A DNA stretch of 64,000 nucleotides. It comes from Armatimonadota bacterium (GTDB taxonomy: Bacteria > Armatimonadota > UBA5829). The position numbers and the translations under genes are program-made. The DNA lies in contig JBDKUO010000033.1 in assembly GCA_039679645.1 (NCBI GenBank), forward strand, positions 37,234 to 101,233, written 5' to 3'. Below the pieces are notes generated by a model that worked only from the letters and a program-made list of their open reading frames with translations, was not told where the DNA came from and made no database searches. The first letter of the stretch is position 1. Every line of letters begins with the position of its first letter. This document shows, piece by piece, positions 35,305-43,538 of the stretch.

Positions 35305-36330
35305 ATGGAAACGACAATTCTCGGACGCACTAATATGACTGTCACGCGCACAGGGTTCGGTGTGCTGCCCCTGCAGCGCACGGAAATTCATGAGGCGGCG
35401 CAAATTTTAGAGAGAGCATATGACGCAGGAATCACTTTTTATGACACAGCAAGGGCATACACGGACAGCGAGGAGAAGATCGGCTACGCTCTCTCTGATG
35501 TTCGCGATTCGATTATCATAGCCACCAAGAGCGCATCGACGACTCGCGCAGGCGTGCTTTCGGACCTGGAGACCAGCCTTAAAAACCTTCGCACGGACCA
35601 TGTAGACCTGCTCCAACTGCACAACCCGGCCGAACTGCCAAACCCGGAAGATCCTGAGTCATCATATGCGGGGCTTATCGAGGCCCGCGAGAAGGGAATG
35701 ACCCGGTTTATCGGCGTTACCAATCACCATCGCGAAAGAGCTTTAGCGGCTGTCGAGTCAGGCTTATATGACACTCTTCAGTATCCGCTTTGCCATATCT
35801 CAAACAGCGATGACCTTGAAGTAATTAATCGATGTAAGGCAGCAAACGTAGGAATTATTGCCATGAAGCCGCTTTCAGGAGGGCTGCTGACCCATGCTCG
35901 AACGGCATTTGCTTTTTTGAGACAGTATGACAACCTCGTCCCAATATGGGGCTTCCAGCGCATGAGTGAGCTGGAGGAAATTATAAGGCTTGATTCCGAG
36001 CCGCCTGTTCTGGATGATGAACTGCGTGAAGCAGTTGAAAGTGACCGCAAGGAGCTGGCCGGAGACTTTTGCCGCGCATGCGCATATTGCATGCCATGCC
36101 CGGCTGGTATTCAAATCCCTATGGCGGCGCGCATGGGTCTGCTGCTGAGGCGAATGCCTTACCAGCAGTTTATGACTAAGCAATGGCATGACGAAATGCG
36201 CAAAATCTTAAACTGCATGCGCTGCGGGCAATGCAAATCGCGCTGCCCATATGGCCTGGATACGCCTGCACTGCTAAATAAAATGCTTGCCGATTATGAA
36301 GAGTTTTACAGAGAGCATTCGCAGCCCTAA
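35305..36330 (+). CDS. Aldo/keto reductase with C-terminal Cys-rich (4Fe-4S) domain
   Basis: A 341-residue protein. Residues 1-240 form a TIM-barrel aldo/keto reductase (FYDTARAYTDSEEKIGYAL holds the Asp and Tyr; IGVTNHH). The C-terminal part carries two cysteine clusters, CRACAYCMPCPAGIQ and CMRCGQCKSRCPYG, which fit a 4Fe-4S cluster as in the Fer4_9-fused reductases. It likely passes electrons between a reductase site and ferredoxin-type carriers; substrate unknown. Confidence 0.92.
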   Translation: METTILGRTNMTVTRTGFGVLPLQRTEIHEAAQILERAYDAGITFYDTARAYTDSEEKIGYALSDVRDSIIIATKSASTTRAGVLSDLETSLKNLRTDHVDLLQLHNPAELPNPEDPESSYAGLIEAREKGMTRFIGVTNHHRERALAAVESGLYDTLQYPLCHISNSDDLEVINRCKAANVGIIAMKPLSGGLLTHARTAFAFLRQYDNLVPIWGFQRMSELEEIIRLDSEPPVLDDELREAVESDRKELAGDFCRACAYCMPCPAGIQIPMAARMGLLLRRMPYQQFMTKQWHDEMRKILNCMRCGQCKSRCPYGLDTPALLNKMLADYEEFYREHSQP

Positions 36331-36384
36331 ACCCGCAGAGAAACAAATAAGCAAAAAACTGGTAAAAACACCTGTGCTTACCCC

Positions 36385-36413
36385 TTGACTGAATGGCGTA
36401 CCGATGGTATCCT
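36385..36413 (+). promoter_or_regulatory. Sigma70-like promoter before STAS/kinase gene
   Basis: TTGACT at 36385-36390 and TATCCT at 36408-36413, spacer 17. Transcription from near 36420 rules out a start codon at 36385 and supports the ATG at 36466. Confidence 0.6.
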
Positions 36414-36465
36414 CTTCCGTACAAGCAGATGTATTGTTGCAATAATTGGTAGGTTAGCAAGGTTT

Positions 36466-37245
36466 ATGTCTCATAATATTGACTCGGCTCCTTTGGCTGT
36501 TAAAATAGAAGCGGACGGGCAGTGGCCGTCCGTCATACTGAGTGGCAGAGCAGATTGCTCCAATGTATCCCGTGTGGTTGCCGTGCTTGAACAGATAGCA
36601 GATCAGGACGGGGGCTGTGTCTCCCTTGACCTGCACAATCTGGAGGCAATGGATACTTCGGCGCTTCAGGGGCTGGCAAAGGGAGCGGAAGTTTTCAAAG
36701 ACCACCACCGCAAGCTGCATCTGACCGCCGCCAGCACGGCTGTCAAAGACATGCTGGACAGGCATCATCTCTGGGACATGTTCTGCCTCTGTAAGGACTG
36801 CGCTCATGATTGTTCACCCGAGACTTGCACTCAGGCTGAAAGCTCATGGGACATAGATGTCTTCACGTTGGAGTCGATAATATCCAACTGCCGCGAGGCA
36901 AGGCACCGGGTCGGCAAGATGGCAATGGCGGCAGGCTTTAGCGAGGATGCGATCAATGATATCCTGCTGGCAGTCGGAGAGGCCATAACAAATGCAATCA
37001 AATACGGCTCGAAGGACATCGATAATGCCGCTTTTACGGTGAGCTGCCTGGCCAGCGAAGAGCGGTTTTGCATCTCTGTCAGCGACAATGGTCCCGGGTT
37101 CAATTATAATGAAATTCCCAGTTTTGAGGATGCCCTGTTTATGGAGCATGGCCGAGGTATCTACTGCATCCATGCGCTGATGGACGAGGTCAGCTTCCAC
37201 TTCAACTCCGGCACCACCGTCAGGATGGTCAAGCGCAAAAGCTAG
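36466..37245 (+). CDS. STAS antagonist fused to RsbW-like kinase
   Basis: A 259-residue protein combining two partner-switch parts in one chain. Residues 1-100 form a STAS domain with D63-T64-S65, the position phosphorylated in SpoIIAA-like antagonists. Residues 107-121 hold five cysteines (CLCKDCAHDC plus one), a possible metal or redox site. Residues about 130-259 are an RsbW-type HATPase with GEAITNAIKYG, SDNGPGF and HGRGIYCIHALMDEV. It could phosphorylate itself in cis or in trans; that is inference. I use ATG 36466, 46 bases after the predicted transcription start. Confidence 0.88.
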   Translation: MSHNIDSAPLAVKIEADGQWPSVILSGRADCSNVSRVVAVLEQIADQDGGCVSLDLHNLEAMDTSALQGLAKGAEVFKDHHRKLHLTAASTAVKDMLDRHHLWDMFCLCKDCAHDCSPETCTQAESSWDIDVFTLESIISNCREARHRVGKMAMAAGFSEDAINDILLAVGEAITNAIKYGSKDIDNAAFTVSCLASEERFCISVSDNGPGFNYNEIPSFEDALFMEHGRGIYCIHALMDEVSFHFNSGTTVRMVKRKS

Positions 37246-37278
37246 AACCTTTGGGAATTCGCCCGCGAAGCAGAAGAC

Positions 37279-38319
37279 TCATGTATGCTCAACCAGCTTG
37301 GCCTTGTGCAGATCATGTATGGTTCTTGAGCCGGTGCAAAACATCACTGTGGCAAGCACCTCAGCCAGCCGTTCGATCCTCTCGAAGAGTGTGTCAGGTG
37401 ATATTGCCGCGCATTTAAGGAAAGGCAGCGCCATTGCCGCCACTGATGCGCCCAGTGCAATCGACTTGGCTATATCTTCTCCACTTCGCACCCCGCCGCT
37501 CGCGATAATCGGCAGGCTGGGAGCCACACTTTTTGCGGCAAGCAAGCTATCTACTGTGGATATTCCCCATTCGCCCATCGTCTCGCCTAAGGCGGATAAA
37601 GCGGTATCTACACTTCTTTTGCTCTCGACCTTTGCCCAGGACGTGCCACCTGCTCCGGCGACATCTATGCCTGCGACACCTACATCCGCCAGCAAAGATG
37701 CGGTCCTGGCTGAAATGCCATGGCCGACCTCTTTGACGATGACAGGCACATCCAGAGAATCGCAGACTTCGCCTATGTGCGCAGAGAGTACACGGAAGTT
37801 CACATTGCCGTGTTCCTGAACGCACTCCTGCAGGGGATTGAGATGAAGAATGAGCGCATCGGCTCCGATCATCTCGACCACGCGGCAGCATGAGTCTACA
37901 TCGCAGCCGTTGTTGAGCTGGACCGCGCCAAGGTTAGCAAAGAGCAAGATATCCGGGGCTATATCGCGCACATGAAATGTCCATTCAAGATCGGGGCTTT
38001 CCAGCGCCACGCGCTGGCTTCCCACTCCCATCGCCAGACCGTATCTCTGCGCTGCCTCAGCAAATATCCGGTTATACTCTGCTGTCTCCGGCGAGCCGCC
38101 GGTTATAGGAGAGATCATCAGCGGCAGCGAAAGACTCTTGCCGAAGAGCATGGTCGACATATCTATATCATTGCGGTCAATCTCGGGCAGGGCTTCATGG
38201 ACAAACGAATATCGCTCGAAGCCTGCTGTGCGTAAGTGAAACTCGACATCCTGATGCAGCGCCACCTCAATATGATCGGCCTTGCGCTGGATATTTTCAT
38301 ATGCTCTGGCGAATGACAA
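37279..38319 (-). CDS. fni: Isopentenyl-diphosphate delta-isomerase type 2
   Basis: A 346-residue FMN-dependent enzyme interconverting IPP and DMAPP. Conserved parts: RKADHIEVAL at the start, ISPITGGSPE, AMGVGSQRVAL, LHLNPLQECVQEHG, VIVKEVGHGIS and IIASGGVRSGEDIAKSIALGA for the flavin phosphate. I place the start at TTG 38319, since GGAGG lies 7 bases upstream and homologs begin here; it overlaps the dxs 3' end by 23 bases. Same transcript as dxs. Confidence 0.94.
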   Translation of the reverse strand: MSFARAYENIQRKADHIEVALHQDVEFHLRTAGFERYSFVHEALPEIDRNDIDMSTMLFGKSLSLPLMISPITGGSPETAEYNRIFAEAAQRYGLAMGVGSQRVALESPDLEWTFHVRDIAPDILLFANLGAVQLNNGCDVDSCCRVVEMIGADALILHLNPLQECVQEHGNVNFRVLSAHIGEVCDSLDVPVIVKEVGHGISARTASLLADVGVAGIDVAGAGGTSWAKVESKRSVDTALSALGETMGEWGISTVDSLLAAKSVAPSLPIIASGGVRSGEDIAKSIALGASVAAMALPFLKCAAISPDTLFERIERLAEVLATVMFCTGSRTIHDLHKAKLVEHT

Positions 38320-40228
38320 TGTCTTGCCTCCGAATTTCGCGTCGTTTGTCTGTCCTTGCAAGGACCGCGTCGACTGCGTCCACAATCCCTTGCCTGTTAA
38401 TGCCGTATTGCGCTCTGAGGTGGGCAGCGCTGCCGTGATTTATAAACGCATCAGGCAATCCGATAATCTCGATTGGCACATCCAAAGAGCCGCTGCGGGC
38501 AAGACATTCGAGCATGGCTGATGCAAAACCGCCGCATATCGCATTCTCTTCTGCAATCACTATTCCGTCGCACTCCGAGGCAGCCGCAATTATCGCAGCA
38601 TCATCCAGAGGTTTTACGAACCGCGCATTGATAACTCGCGCGCTTATTCCCATGATACCGAGCTGTGCTGCGGCCTCCAGCGCTTCATTGGCAATGGGTC
38701 CAACGGCTATGATCGCGACATCCGCGCCATCGCGCATCAGTTCTGACTTGCCGACATCAATTGAGGTCATCTGCAATCTTTTTGGGCCCACCGCGGCTCC
38801 TCTCGGGTAACGAATTGCCACGGGTCCGTCGATATTTAATGCAGCGTTCAGCATACCGGCAAGCTCACATGCATCCCGTGGGGCCATAACAGTCAAATTG
38901 GGCATATGCCGCAGATACGAGAGATCAAAGACGCCGTGATGGGTCGGCCCGTCTTCACCCACAATACCCGCTCTGTCCAGCGCGAAAATCACGGGCAGGT
39001 TCTGCAGGCAGACATCGTGAACGATCTGATCATAACCGCGCTGCAGAAATGTCGAGTAGATCGCCACTACAGGCTTCATCCCGGCTGTGGCGAGGCCTGC
39101 TGCAAATGTGACGGCATGGCTTTCGGCTATACCGACGTTAAAGAATCTGCTCGGGTATTTCTTTGCAAACCGATTGAGACCTGTGCCGTCCGGCATTGCG
39201 GCTGTGATCGCAACAATTTTGGAGTTCTTTCTGGCAAGCTGCGTAAGAGTTCGCCCAAAGACATCGGTGAAAGTCCTCTTTGACTTTTCAGGGACCTTGC
39301 CGTTATCTGAGTTAAACGGGCCTATCCCATGAAAATGCCTGGAATTGTGCTCCGCATGAGAATATCCTTTGCCCTTAACAGTGACTACATGCAGCAGCAC
39401 GGGGCCTTTCATCTCAAATGCCTGAGATATAAAGTGTTTGAGTTCGGCTATGTTGTGGCCGTCTATGGGCCCGAGATACTCAAAACCCAGAGCTTCAAAA
39501 ATTGTGCCGCTGGTGGGTGAGACCCAGCTTGTAAGCCCGCGCTTGAGCAGTTGAGTGGTCTTTTTCATTAGTCCGCCGCCCAAGGGCATCCTGCGAATAA
39601 TCTCCTGCGCGCCGCTCTCAACCGTTCTGTAAAGCGGCATGGTCCTCAAACGGGCGATGTGAGCCGCCATCGCACCTATGCTCGGGCATATGGACATCTT
39701 GTTGTCGTTCAATATGACCAGCATATTGGCTCCCGATGCCCCGGCGTTATTGATTGCTTCCCATACCATTCCCCCACCCAAAGCGCCGTCGCCTACCACT
39801 GCAGCCACGCGATATTTCTCACCTGCAAGGTCCCTGCCCTGAGCTATCCCCAGAGCCGCCGATATGGATGTGCTGGCATGTCCCGTGCCGAACGAGTCAT
39901 ACAAACTCTCTGACGGCTTGGGAAAGCCGCTGATGCCTCCGCCCTGCCTGAGTGTGTGAAAGCAGTCGCGCCGGTCCGTAAGAATCTTATACGGATAGCA
40001 CTGATGGCCGACGTCCCAGATCAGCTTGTCATGCGGCACGTCCATTACGGCCAGCAGTCCGATTGTCAGTTCAACAACACCGAGCGACGGGGCCAGATGG
40101 CCGCCGTTTGCGCTTACCACTTCCAGTATTGATGCCCGGACCTCTTGCGCGAGCTTTGTCAGTTGTGCGTTCGATAAATTTTTAAGGTCTTCGGGCAGAT
40201 TGAGAGAGCCGAGTAGACTGCCTATCAT
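38297..40228 (-). CDS. dxs: 1-Deoxy-D-xylulose-5-phosphate synthase
   Basis: Makes DXP from pyruvate and glyceraldehyde 3-phosphate with thiamine diphosphate, the first step of the MEP pathway. 643 residues. Motifs: SANGGHLAPSLGVVELTI, DVGHQCYPYKILTDR, GDGALGGGMVWEAINNA (ThDP and Mg site), and the DGPTHHGVFDLSYLRHMP transketolase part. The start ATG 40228 follows GAGGAG; a longer frame to 40435 has no family support. It is divergent from hpnC and overlaps fni. Together they form an isoprenoid supply block. Confidence 0.96.
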   Translation of the reverse strand: MIGSLLGSLNLPEDLKNLSNAQLTKLAQEVRASILEVVSANGGHLAPSLGVVELTIGLLAVMDVPHDKLIWDVGHQCYPYKILTDRRDCFHTLRQGGGISGFPKPSESLYDSFGTGHASTSISAALGIAQGRDLAGEKYRVAAVVGDGALGGGMVWEAINNAGASGANMLVILNDNKMSICPSIGAMAAHIARLRTMPLYRTVESGAQEIIRRMPLGGGLMKKTTQLLKRGLTSWVSPTSGTIFEALGFEYLGPIDGHNIAELKHFISQAFEMKGPVLLHVVTVKGKGYSHAEHNSRHFHGIGPFNSDNGKVPEKSKRTFTDVFGRTLTQLARKNSKIVAITAAMPDGTGLNRFAKKYPSRFFNVGIAESHAVTFAAGLATAGMKPVVAIYSTFLQRGYDQIVHDVCLQNLPVIFALDRAGIVGEDGPTHHGVFDLSYLRHMPNLTVMAPRDACELAGMLNAALNIDGPVAIRYPRGAAVGPKRLQMTSIDVGKSELMRDGADVAIIAVGPIANEALEAAAQLGIMGISARVINARFVKPLDDAAIIAAASECDGIVIAEENAICGGFASAMLECLARSGSLDVPIEIIGLPDAFINHGSAAHLRAQYGINRQGIVDAVDAVLARTDKRREIRRQDIVIRQSI

Positions 40229-40232
40229 CTGC

Positions 40233-40268
40233 AACTCCTCGAAAATAGCTGAGAGCGGATAAGAGCCC
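40233..40268 (-). repeat. CT-rich leader element, copy before dxs
   Basis: On the minus strand: GGGCTCTTATCCGCTCTC, AGCTATTTTCGAGGAG, ending in the Shine-Dalgarno sequence of dxs. Same order of parts as the cdsA and tgt copies. Confidence 0.6.
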
Positions 40269-40483
40269 AGACCCCTGGCCGCCCCAATGTAGCCGCTATT
40301 AGGCTTTGTTCCCAGTCTTACCGCCGCGGCAAACACAGCGAAAGAGTGGCGATTTACGAGTTGTGAGTTTTGGGTTAATGGCAGAGCCAAGGTTAGCCAA
40401 TGAGTATTCTGGGCAATAATGAGCCGATGGAACACAAGAGAACAAAGAGGTGCGAAGTGTGCAGCGTGAATGACATGTCTTCA

Positions 40484-40512
40484 ATCCCTCCAGGTATGAT
40501 ACCTGGAGGGAT
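40484..40512 (+). promoter_or_regulatory. Palindrome sequestering the hpnC ribosome binding site
   Basis: ATCCCTCCAGGTAT pairs with ATACCTGGAGGGAT around one central base (14-bp arms). The 3' arm contains GGAGGG (40505-40510), nine bases before the TTG at 40520 where HpnC family similarity begins. A close relative is in the argB leader (63424-63450). The structure would hide the ribosome site until opened. If translation instead starts upstream, the palindrome is coding. Confidence 0.6.
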
Positions 40513-40519
40513 ATCAGAA

Positions 40520-41341
40520 TTGGCGAAGACTCACTACGAAAACTTCACCGTGGGCTCGATTTTCCTGCCGCGCGAGATAAGACGTCATGTATTCAATGTC
40601 TATGCATATTGCCGGGTCTGCGACGACCTTGCGGACGAGATCGATGATCCGGATCTATCCGTGCGCCTGCTGGAATGGTGGAGGGAAGAACTGCATGCAT
40701 GCTTCAGCGGTAATCCTCAACATCCGGTTTTTAAGGCACTGCTTGAGACGATCACCCAATTTAACCTGCCTATAGAGCCTTTTGAAGACCTTATCAGCGC
40801 GTTTCTACAGGATCAGCACGTTACTCGCTATGATACATTCGAGCAGGTTCTGGATTACTGCAAGCGTTCTGCAAACCCCGTAGGGCGTGTCTTTCTTCAT
40901 CTGCTCGGATACACGGACGATAAGAGGCGAGGGCTTGCCGACGCTACCTGCACTGCTTTGCAACTGGCCAACTTCTGGCAGGATATCGGTGTCGATTACC
41001 AAAAAGGGCGTATATACATCCCGAAAGAAGATATGGAGCGCTTCGGCTACACAGAAAGCGAACTGAGAAACCATGTCGTGAACGCGAGTTTCGTGAGACT
41101 TATGCGGTTTGAGATAGCCCGGACAAGGGAACTTTTTGAACGCGGGAGATCGCTCTCACGCCTCATATCCGGTGTCGGAGCAGCGGATGTGGAGCTTTTT
41201 ACACGAGGCGGATTAGCGGTGCTGCAGTCTATAGAACAGATCAACTACGATGTCTTTAGAAAGTGTGCTGGAGTATCCAAGTCGCGAAAGCTGTTGTTGA
41301 TGGCAGGCTGGTGCATAAGGAGGTGTGCAGTTGGATTCTGA
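40520..41341 (+). CDS. hpnC: Squalene synthesis protein HpnC
   Basis: A 273-residue trans-isoprenyl diphosphate synthase fold enzyme that makes hydroxysqualene from presqualene diphosphate. AKTHYENFTVGSIFLP and YAYCRVCDDLADEIDDP (first Asp-rich motif) start the family; QLANFWQDIGVDYQKGRIYIP is the second. Start at TTG 40520 is preferred on family alignment and on GGAGGG. The frame is open upstream to ATG 40400, with another candidate GTG near 40457, so the N-terminus is uncertain. It overlaps hpnD. Confidence 0.9.
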   Translation: MAKTHYENFTVGSIFLPREIRRHVFNVYAYCRVCDDLADEIDDPDLSVRLLEWWREELHACFSGNPQHPVFKALLETITQFNLPIEPFEDLISAFLQDQHVTRYDTFEQVLDYCKRSANPVGRVFLHLLGYTDDKRRGLADATCTALQLANFWQDIGVDYQKGRIYIPKEDMERFGYTESELRNHVVNASFVRLMRFEIARTRELFERGRSLSRLISGVGAADVELFTRGGLAVLQSIEQINYDVFRKCAGVSKSRKLLLMAGWCIRRCAVGF

Positions 41342-42245
41342 AATGATGGTTTCGCCCGGGCAGCTTCGGGAATCATATCGCTATTGCAGAAGCATAGCAA
41401 AAAAACGCGCGAGAAACTTTTACTACTCATTTATAGTATTGCCGCGCGAGAAAAGTGACGCCATGTGCGCGGTGTATGCGTTCATGCGCTATTGCGATGA
41501 CATCGCAGACGACCCTGATTTCGGTCGCGACAAAAAGGCATTGCTTGGCAGATGGCGAGACTCGCTGGATAAAAGCATGCACGGCGACTACGGCGGCAGT
41601 CTTATTATGCCTGCATTCGCGGACGCCATAAAGAAATTCGACATACCCACTAATTACTTCCATCAACTGATCGACGGCGCGACCATGGACCTCTCCATCG
41701 ACAGATATCGCACATTTGATGATCTATATGACTACTGCTATAAAGTGGCCTCGGTGGTCGGGCTGGTGTGCATCCACATATTCGGTTTCGACTCGCCTCA
41801 AGCCAGAAAACATGCCGAGTTCTGCGGGATCGCATTTCAACTCACCAACATTCTCCGCGATGTAAAAGAAGACGCTGAGCACGGGCGTGTATATATCCCC
41901 GAAGAAGATTTATGGGCATTTAATTACAGCACAGATGACCTGGTAAACGGCATACGTGATGACAGGTTTCAAAGGCTCATGAGGTTCGAGGCGCGCAGGG
42001 CGCACGATTATTATGGCGCTGCGCTGCCGCTGGTTCCGATGGTGCACGGGTCGGGGCGACCTGGGCTGTGCGCCATGATCGAAATTTACTCGAGCATTCT
42101 CGATATGATCGACAAAAGCCCAGGCGATGTGTTTGCGGGCCAGGTCTCTCTTCCGACATCCCGCAAGCTTTCAATCGCCGCAAAGGCGCTGATCAAATCC
42201 AGGTTGAACGGAGGACGGCCATCGCTGCCTCAGTTGCAGTCATAG
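41331..42245 (+). CDS. hpnD: Presqualene diphosphate synthase HpnD
   Basis: A 304-residue enzyme that condenses two farnesyl diphosphates to presqualene diphosphate. Both Asp-rich motifs are clear: YCDDIADDPD and QLTNILRDVKEDAEHGRVYIP. KKRARNFYYSFIVLP is typical of the HpnD group. Start TTG 41331 lies 7 bases after AAGGAGG; a GTG at 41325 is too close. It overlaps the hpnC stop and is followed by hpnE. Confidence 0.93.
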   Translation: MDSEMMVSPGQLRESYRYCRSIAKKRARNFYYSFIVLPREKSDAMCAVYAFMRYCDDIADDPDFGRDKKALLGRWRDSLDKSMHGDYGGSLIMPAFADAIKKFDIPTNYFHQLIDGATMDLSIDRYRTFDDLYDYCYKVASVVGLVCIHIFGFDSPQARKHAEFCGIAFQLTNILRDVKEDAEHGRVYIPEEDLWAFNYSTDDLVNGIRDDRFQRLMRFEARRAHDYYGAALPLVPMVHGSGRPGLCAMIEIYSSILDMIDKSPGDVFAGQVSLPTSRKLSIAAKALIKSRLNGGRPSLPQLQS

Positions 42246-43513
42246 GCGGTGGAATCGCAGGGCTTGCCTGCGCATGCGAACTTGCCGACGCCGGTCTGGA
42301 TGTGACGGTGCTTGAAGCAAAGAAGCACCTGGGTGGAAGAGCACATTCTTTTTGCGATAAAGACACCGGTATCAGCATTGACAACTGCCAGCATATATTG
42401 CTGGGCTGCTGTGACGCTGCAATAAGCTTTCTAGCCAAGATCGGGTCGATTGGACAGGTGAGGTTCCATGACAGGGTTAGTTTTATCAATGCCATAGGCA
42501 AGACTCTGGAAGTAAGGTCATCATTCTTGCCAGCGCCTGTCCATTTATTGCCATCGATTCTGAAAACAAACTACTTATCAGGCCATGAAAAGATCGAGCT
42601 TGGCCGTGTGTTCAGAAAGATCGCAAGGACCAAGCCAAAGCCCGGCCAGAGCGCACAGGAGTATCTTAAAGGCCTTGGCTGCTCGTCAAATCTGTTGGCT
42701 TGCCTGCTCGACCCAACACTGATTGCAGCACTCAATGAATCGGCTTCGGATGCGTCGGCAGACTACGCCCGCATGGTCCTTACAAAATCTCTCATTGAGA
42801 GCAGATGCGGCTATAAGCTCGGCGTGCCTAATGCTCCGCTCTCGCATATAATCGAAGGTCCGGCAGGGCGATATTTATCGAGAAGAGGATGCAGGATCAG
42901 AACCTCCACAAAAGTTGAGAGGCTGATCTTCAATGGCGAGGCAGTCGAGTCGGCAATACTTTCGGGCGGCATGCAGATAAAAGCGAATTACTATGTGTGC
43001 GCGGTTCCGCCGTGGTCGCTTGTGGAAATGGGGTATGCGACCGATGCCGCCCAGGCAATGCAGTGGCGATCCATCAAGAGCGTCCATCTGTTTTATGATC
43101 ATGCGGACTTCAAGTTCGCGCGGGCATGCGCACCAGGCGAGCCTTTTGGGTGGGTGTTTAACAAGACTTGCGACTTCGGATTGGACTTCGGTTATATCCA
43201 GACTGTGGCAAGCGCAGCGGACTCCCTGAATACACTAGGCAGCAGTGAGCTGATCAATCTAGCCCAGAATGCAGTTGATAAGGTGGTCGGAATGCCATGC
43301 AGACAATCTCTGCAGCGAGCGGTTATATATAATGCGCATCGGGCAACTTTTGCCACATCCTGCCGCAATGATCTTCGGCCGCCAGCTCAAACGCATATAC
43401 GGAATTTGTTTTTGGCGGGAGACTGGACCGACACCGGCTGGCCTGCCACAATCGAGAGCGCTGTGCGATCAGGCCTGGCCGCATCAAAACAAATACTAAA
43501 TATAAAACCCTAA
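42221..43513 (+). CDS. hpnE: Squalene-associated FAD oxidoreductase HpnE, possible AUC start
   Basis: A 430-residue flavoprotein that reduces hydroxysqualene to squalene. The N-terminal dinucleotide fold is VAVIGGGIAGLACACELADAG, then VTVLEAKKHLGGRAHSF and the C-terminal FLAGDWTDTGWPATIESAVRSGL. The sequence reads GGAGG, six bases, ATC GCT GCC TCA GTT GCA GTC ATA GGC, placing the Rossmann fold exactly at an ATC. No in-frame ATG, GTG or TTG lies between 42068 and 42221; ATG 42068 is deep inside hpnD. The ATC at 42221 is the best start I can find. Overlaps hpnD by 25 bases. Confidence 0.92.
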   Translation: MAASVAVIGGGIAGLACACELADAGLDVTVLEAKKHLGGRAHSFCDKDTGISIDNCQHILLGCCDAAISFLAKIGSIGQVRFHDRVSFINAIGKTLEVRSSFLPAPVHLLPSILKTNYLSGHEKIELGRVFRKIARTKPKPGQSAQEYLKGLGCSSNLLACLLDPTLIAALNESASDASADYARMVLTKSLIESRCGYKLGVPNAPLSHIIEGPAGRYLSRRGCRIRTSTKVERLIFNGEAVESAILSGGMQIKANYYVCAVPPWSLVEMGYATDAAQAMQWRSIKSVHLFYDHADFKFARACAPGEPFGWVFNKTCDFGLDFGYIQTVASAADSLNTLGSSELINLAQNAVDKVVGMPCRQSLQRAVIYNAHRATFATSCRNDLRPPAQTHIRNLFLAGDWTDTGWPATIESAVRSGLAASKQILNIKP

Positions 43514-43524
43514 ATACTAAATTG
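43490..43524. repeat. Inverted TTTAGTATTTG copies
   Basis: CAAATACTAAA (43490-43500) and TAAATACTAAATTG (43511-43524) are reverse-orientation relatives of the direct repeat at 3689-3714. They span the end of hpnE and the gap before the beta-barrel gene. Confidence 0.5.
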
Positions 43525-43538
43525 AAGGGGTGTTTGAT

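Noticed and set aside
40229..40435. Upstream N-terminal extension of dxs
   Set aside because: No family similarity, and a good Shine-Dalgarno sequence precedes ATG 40228.
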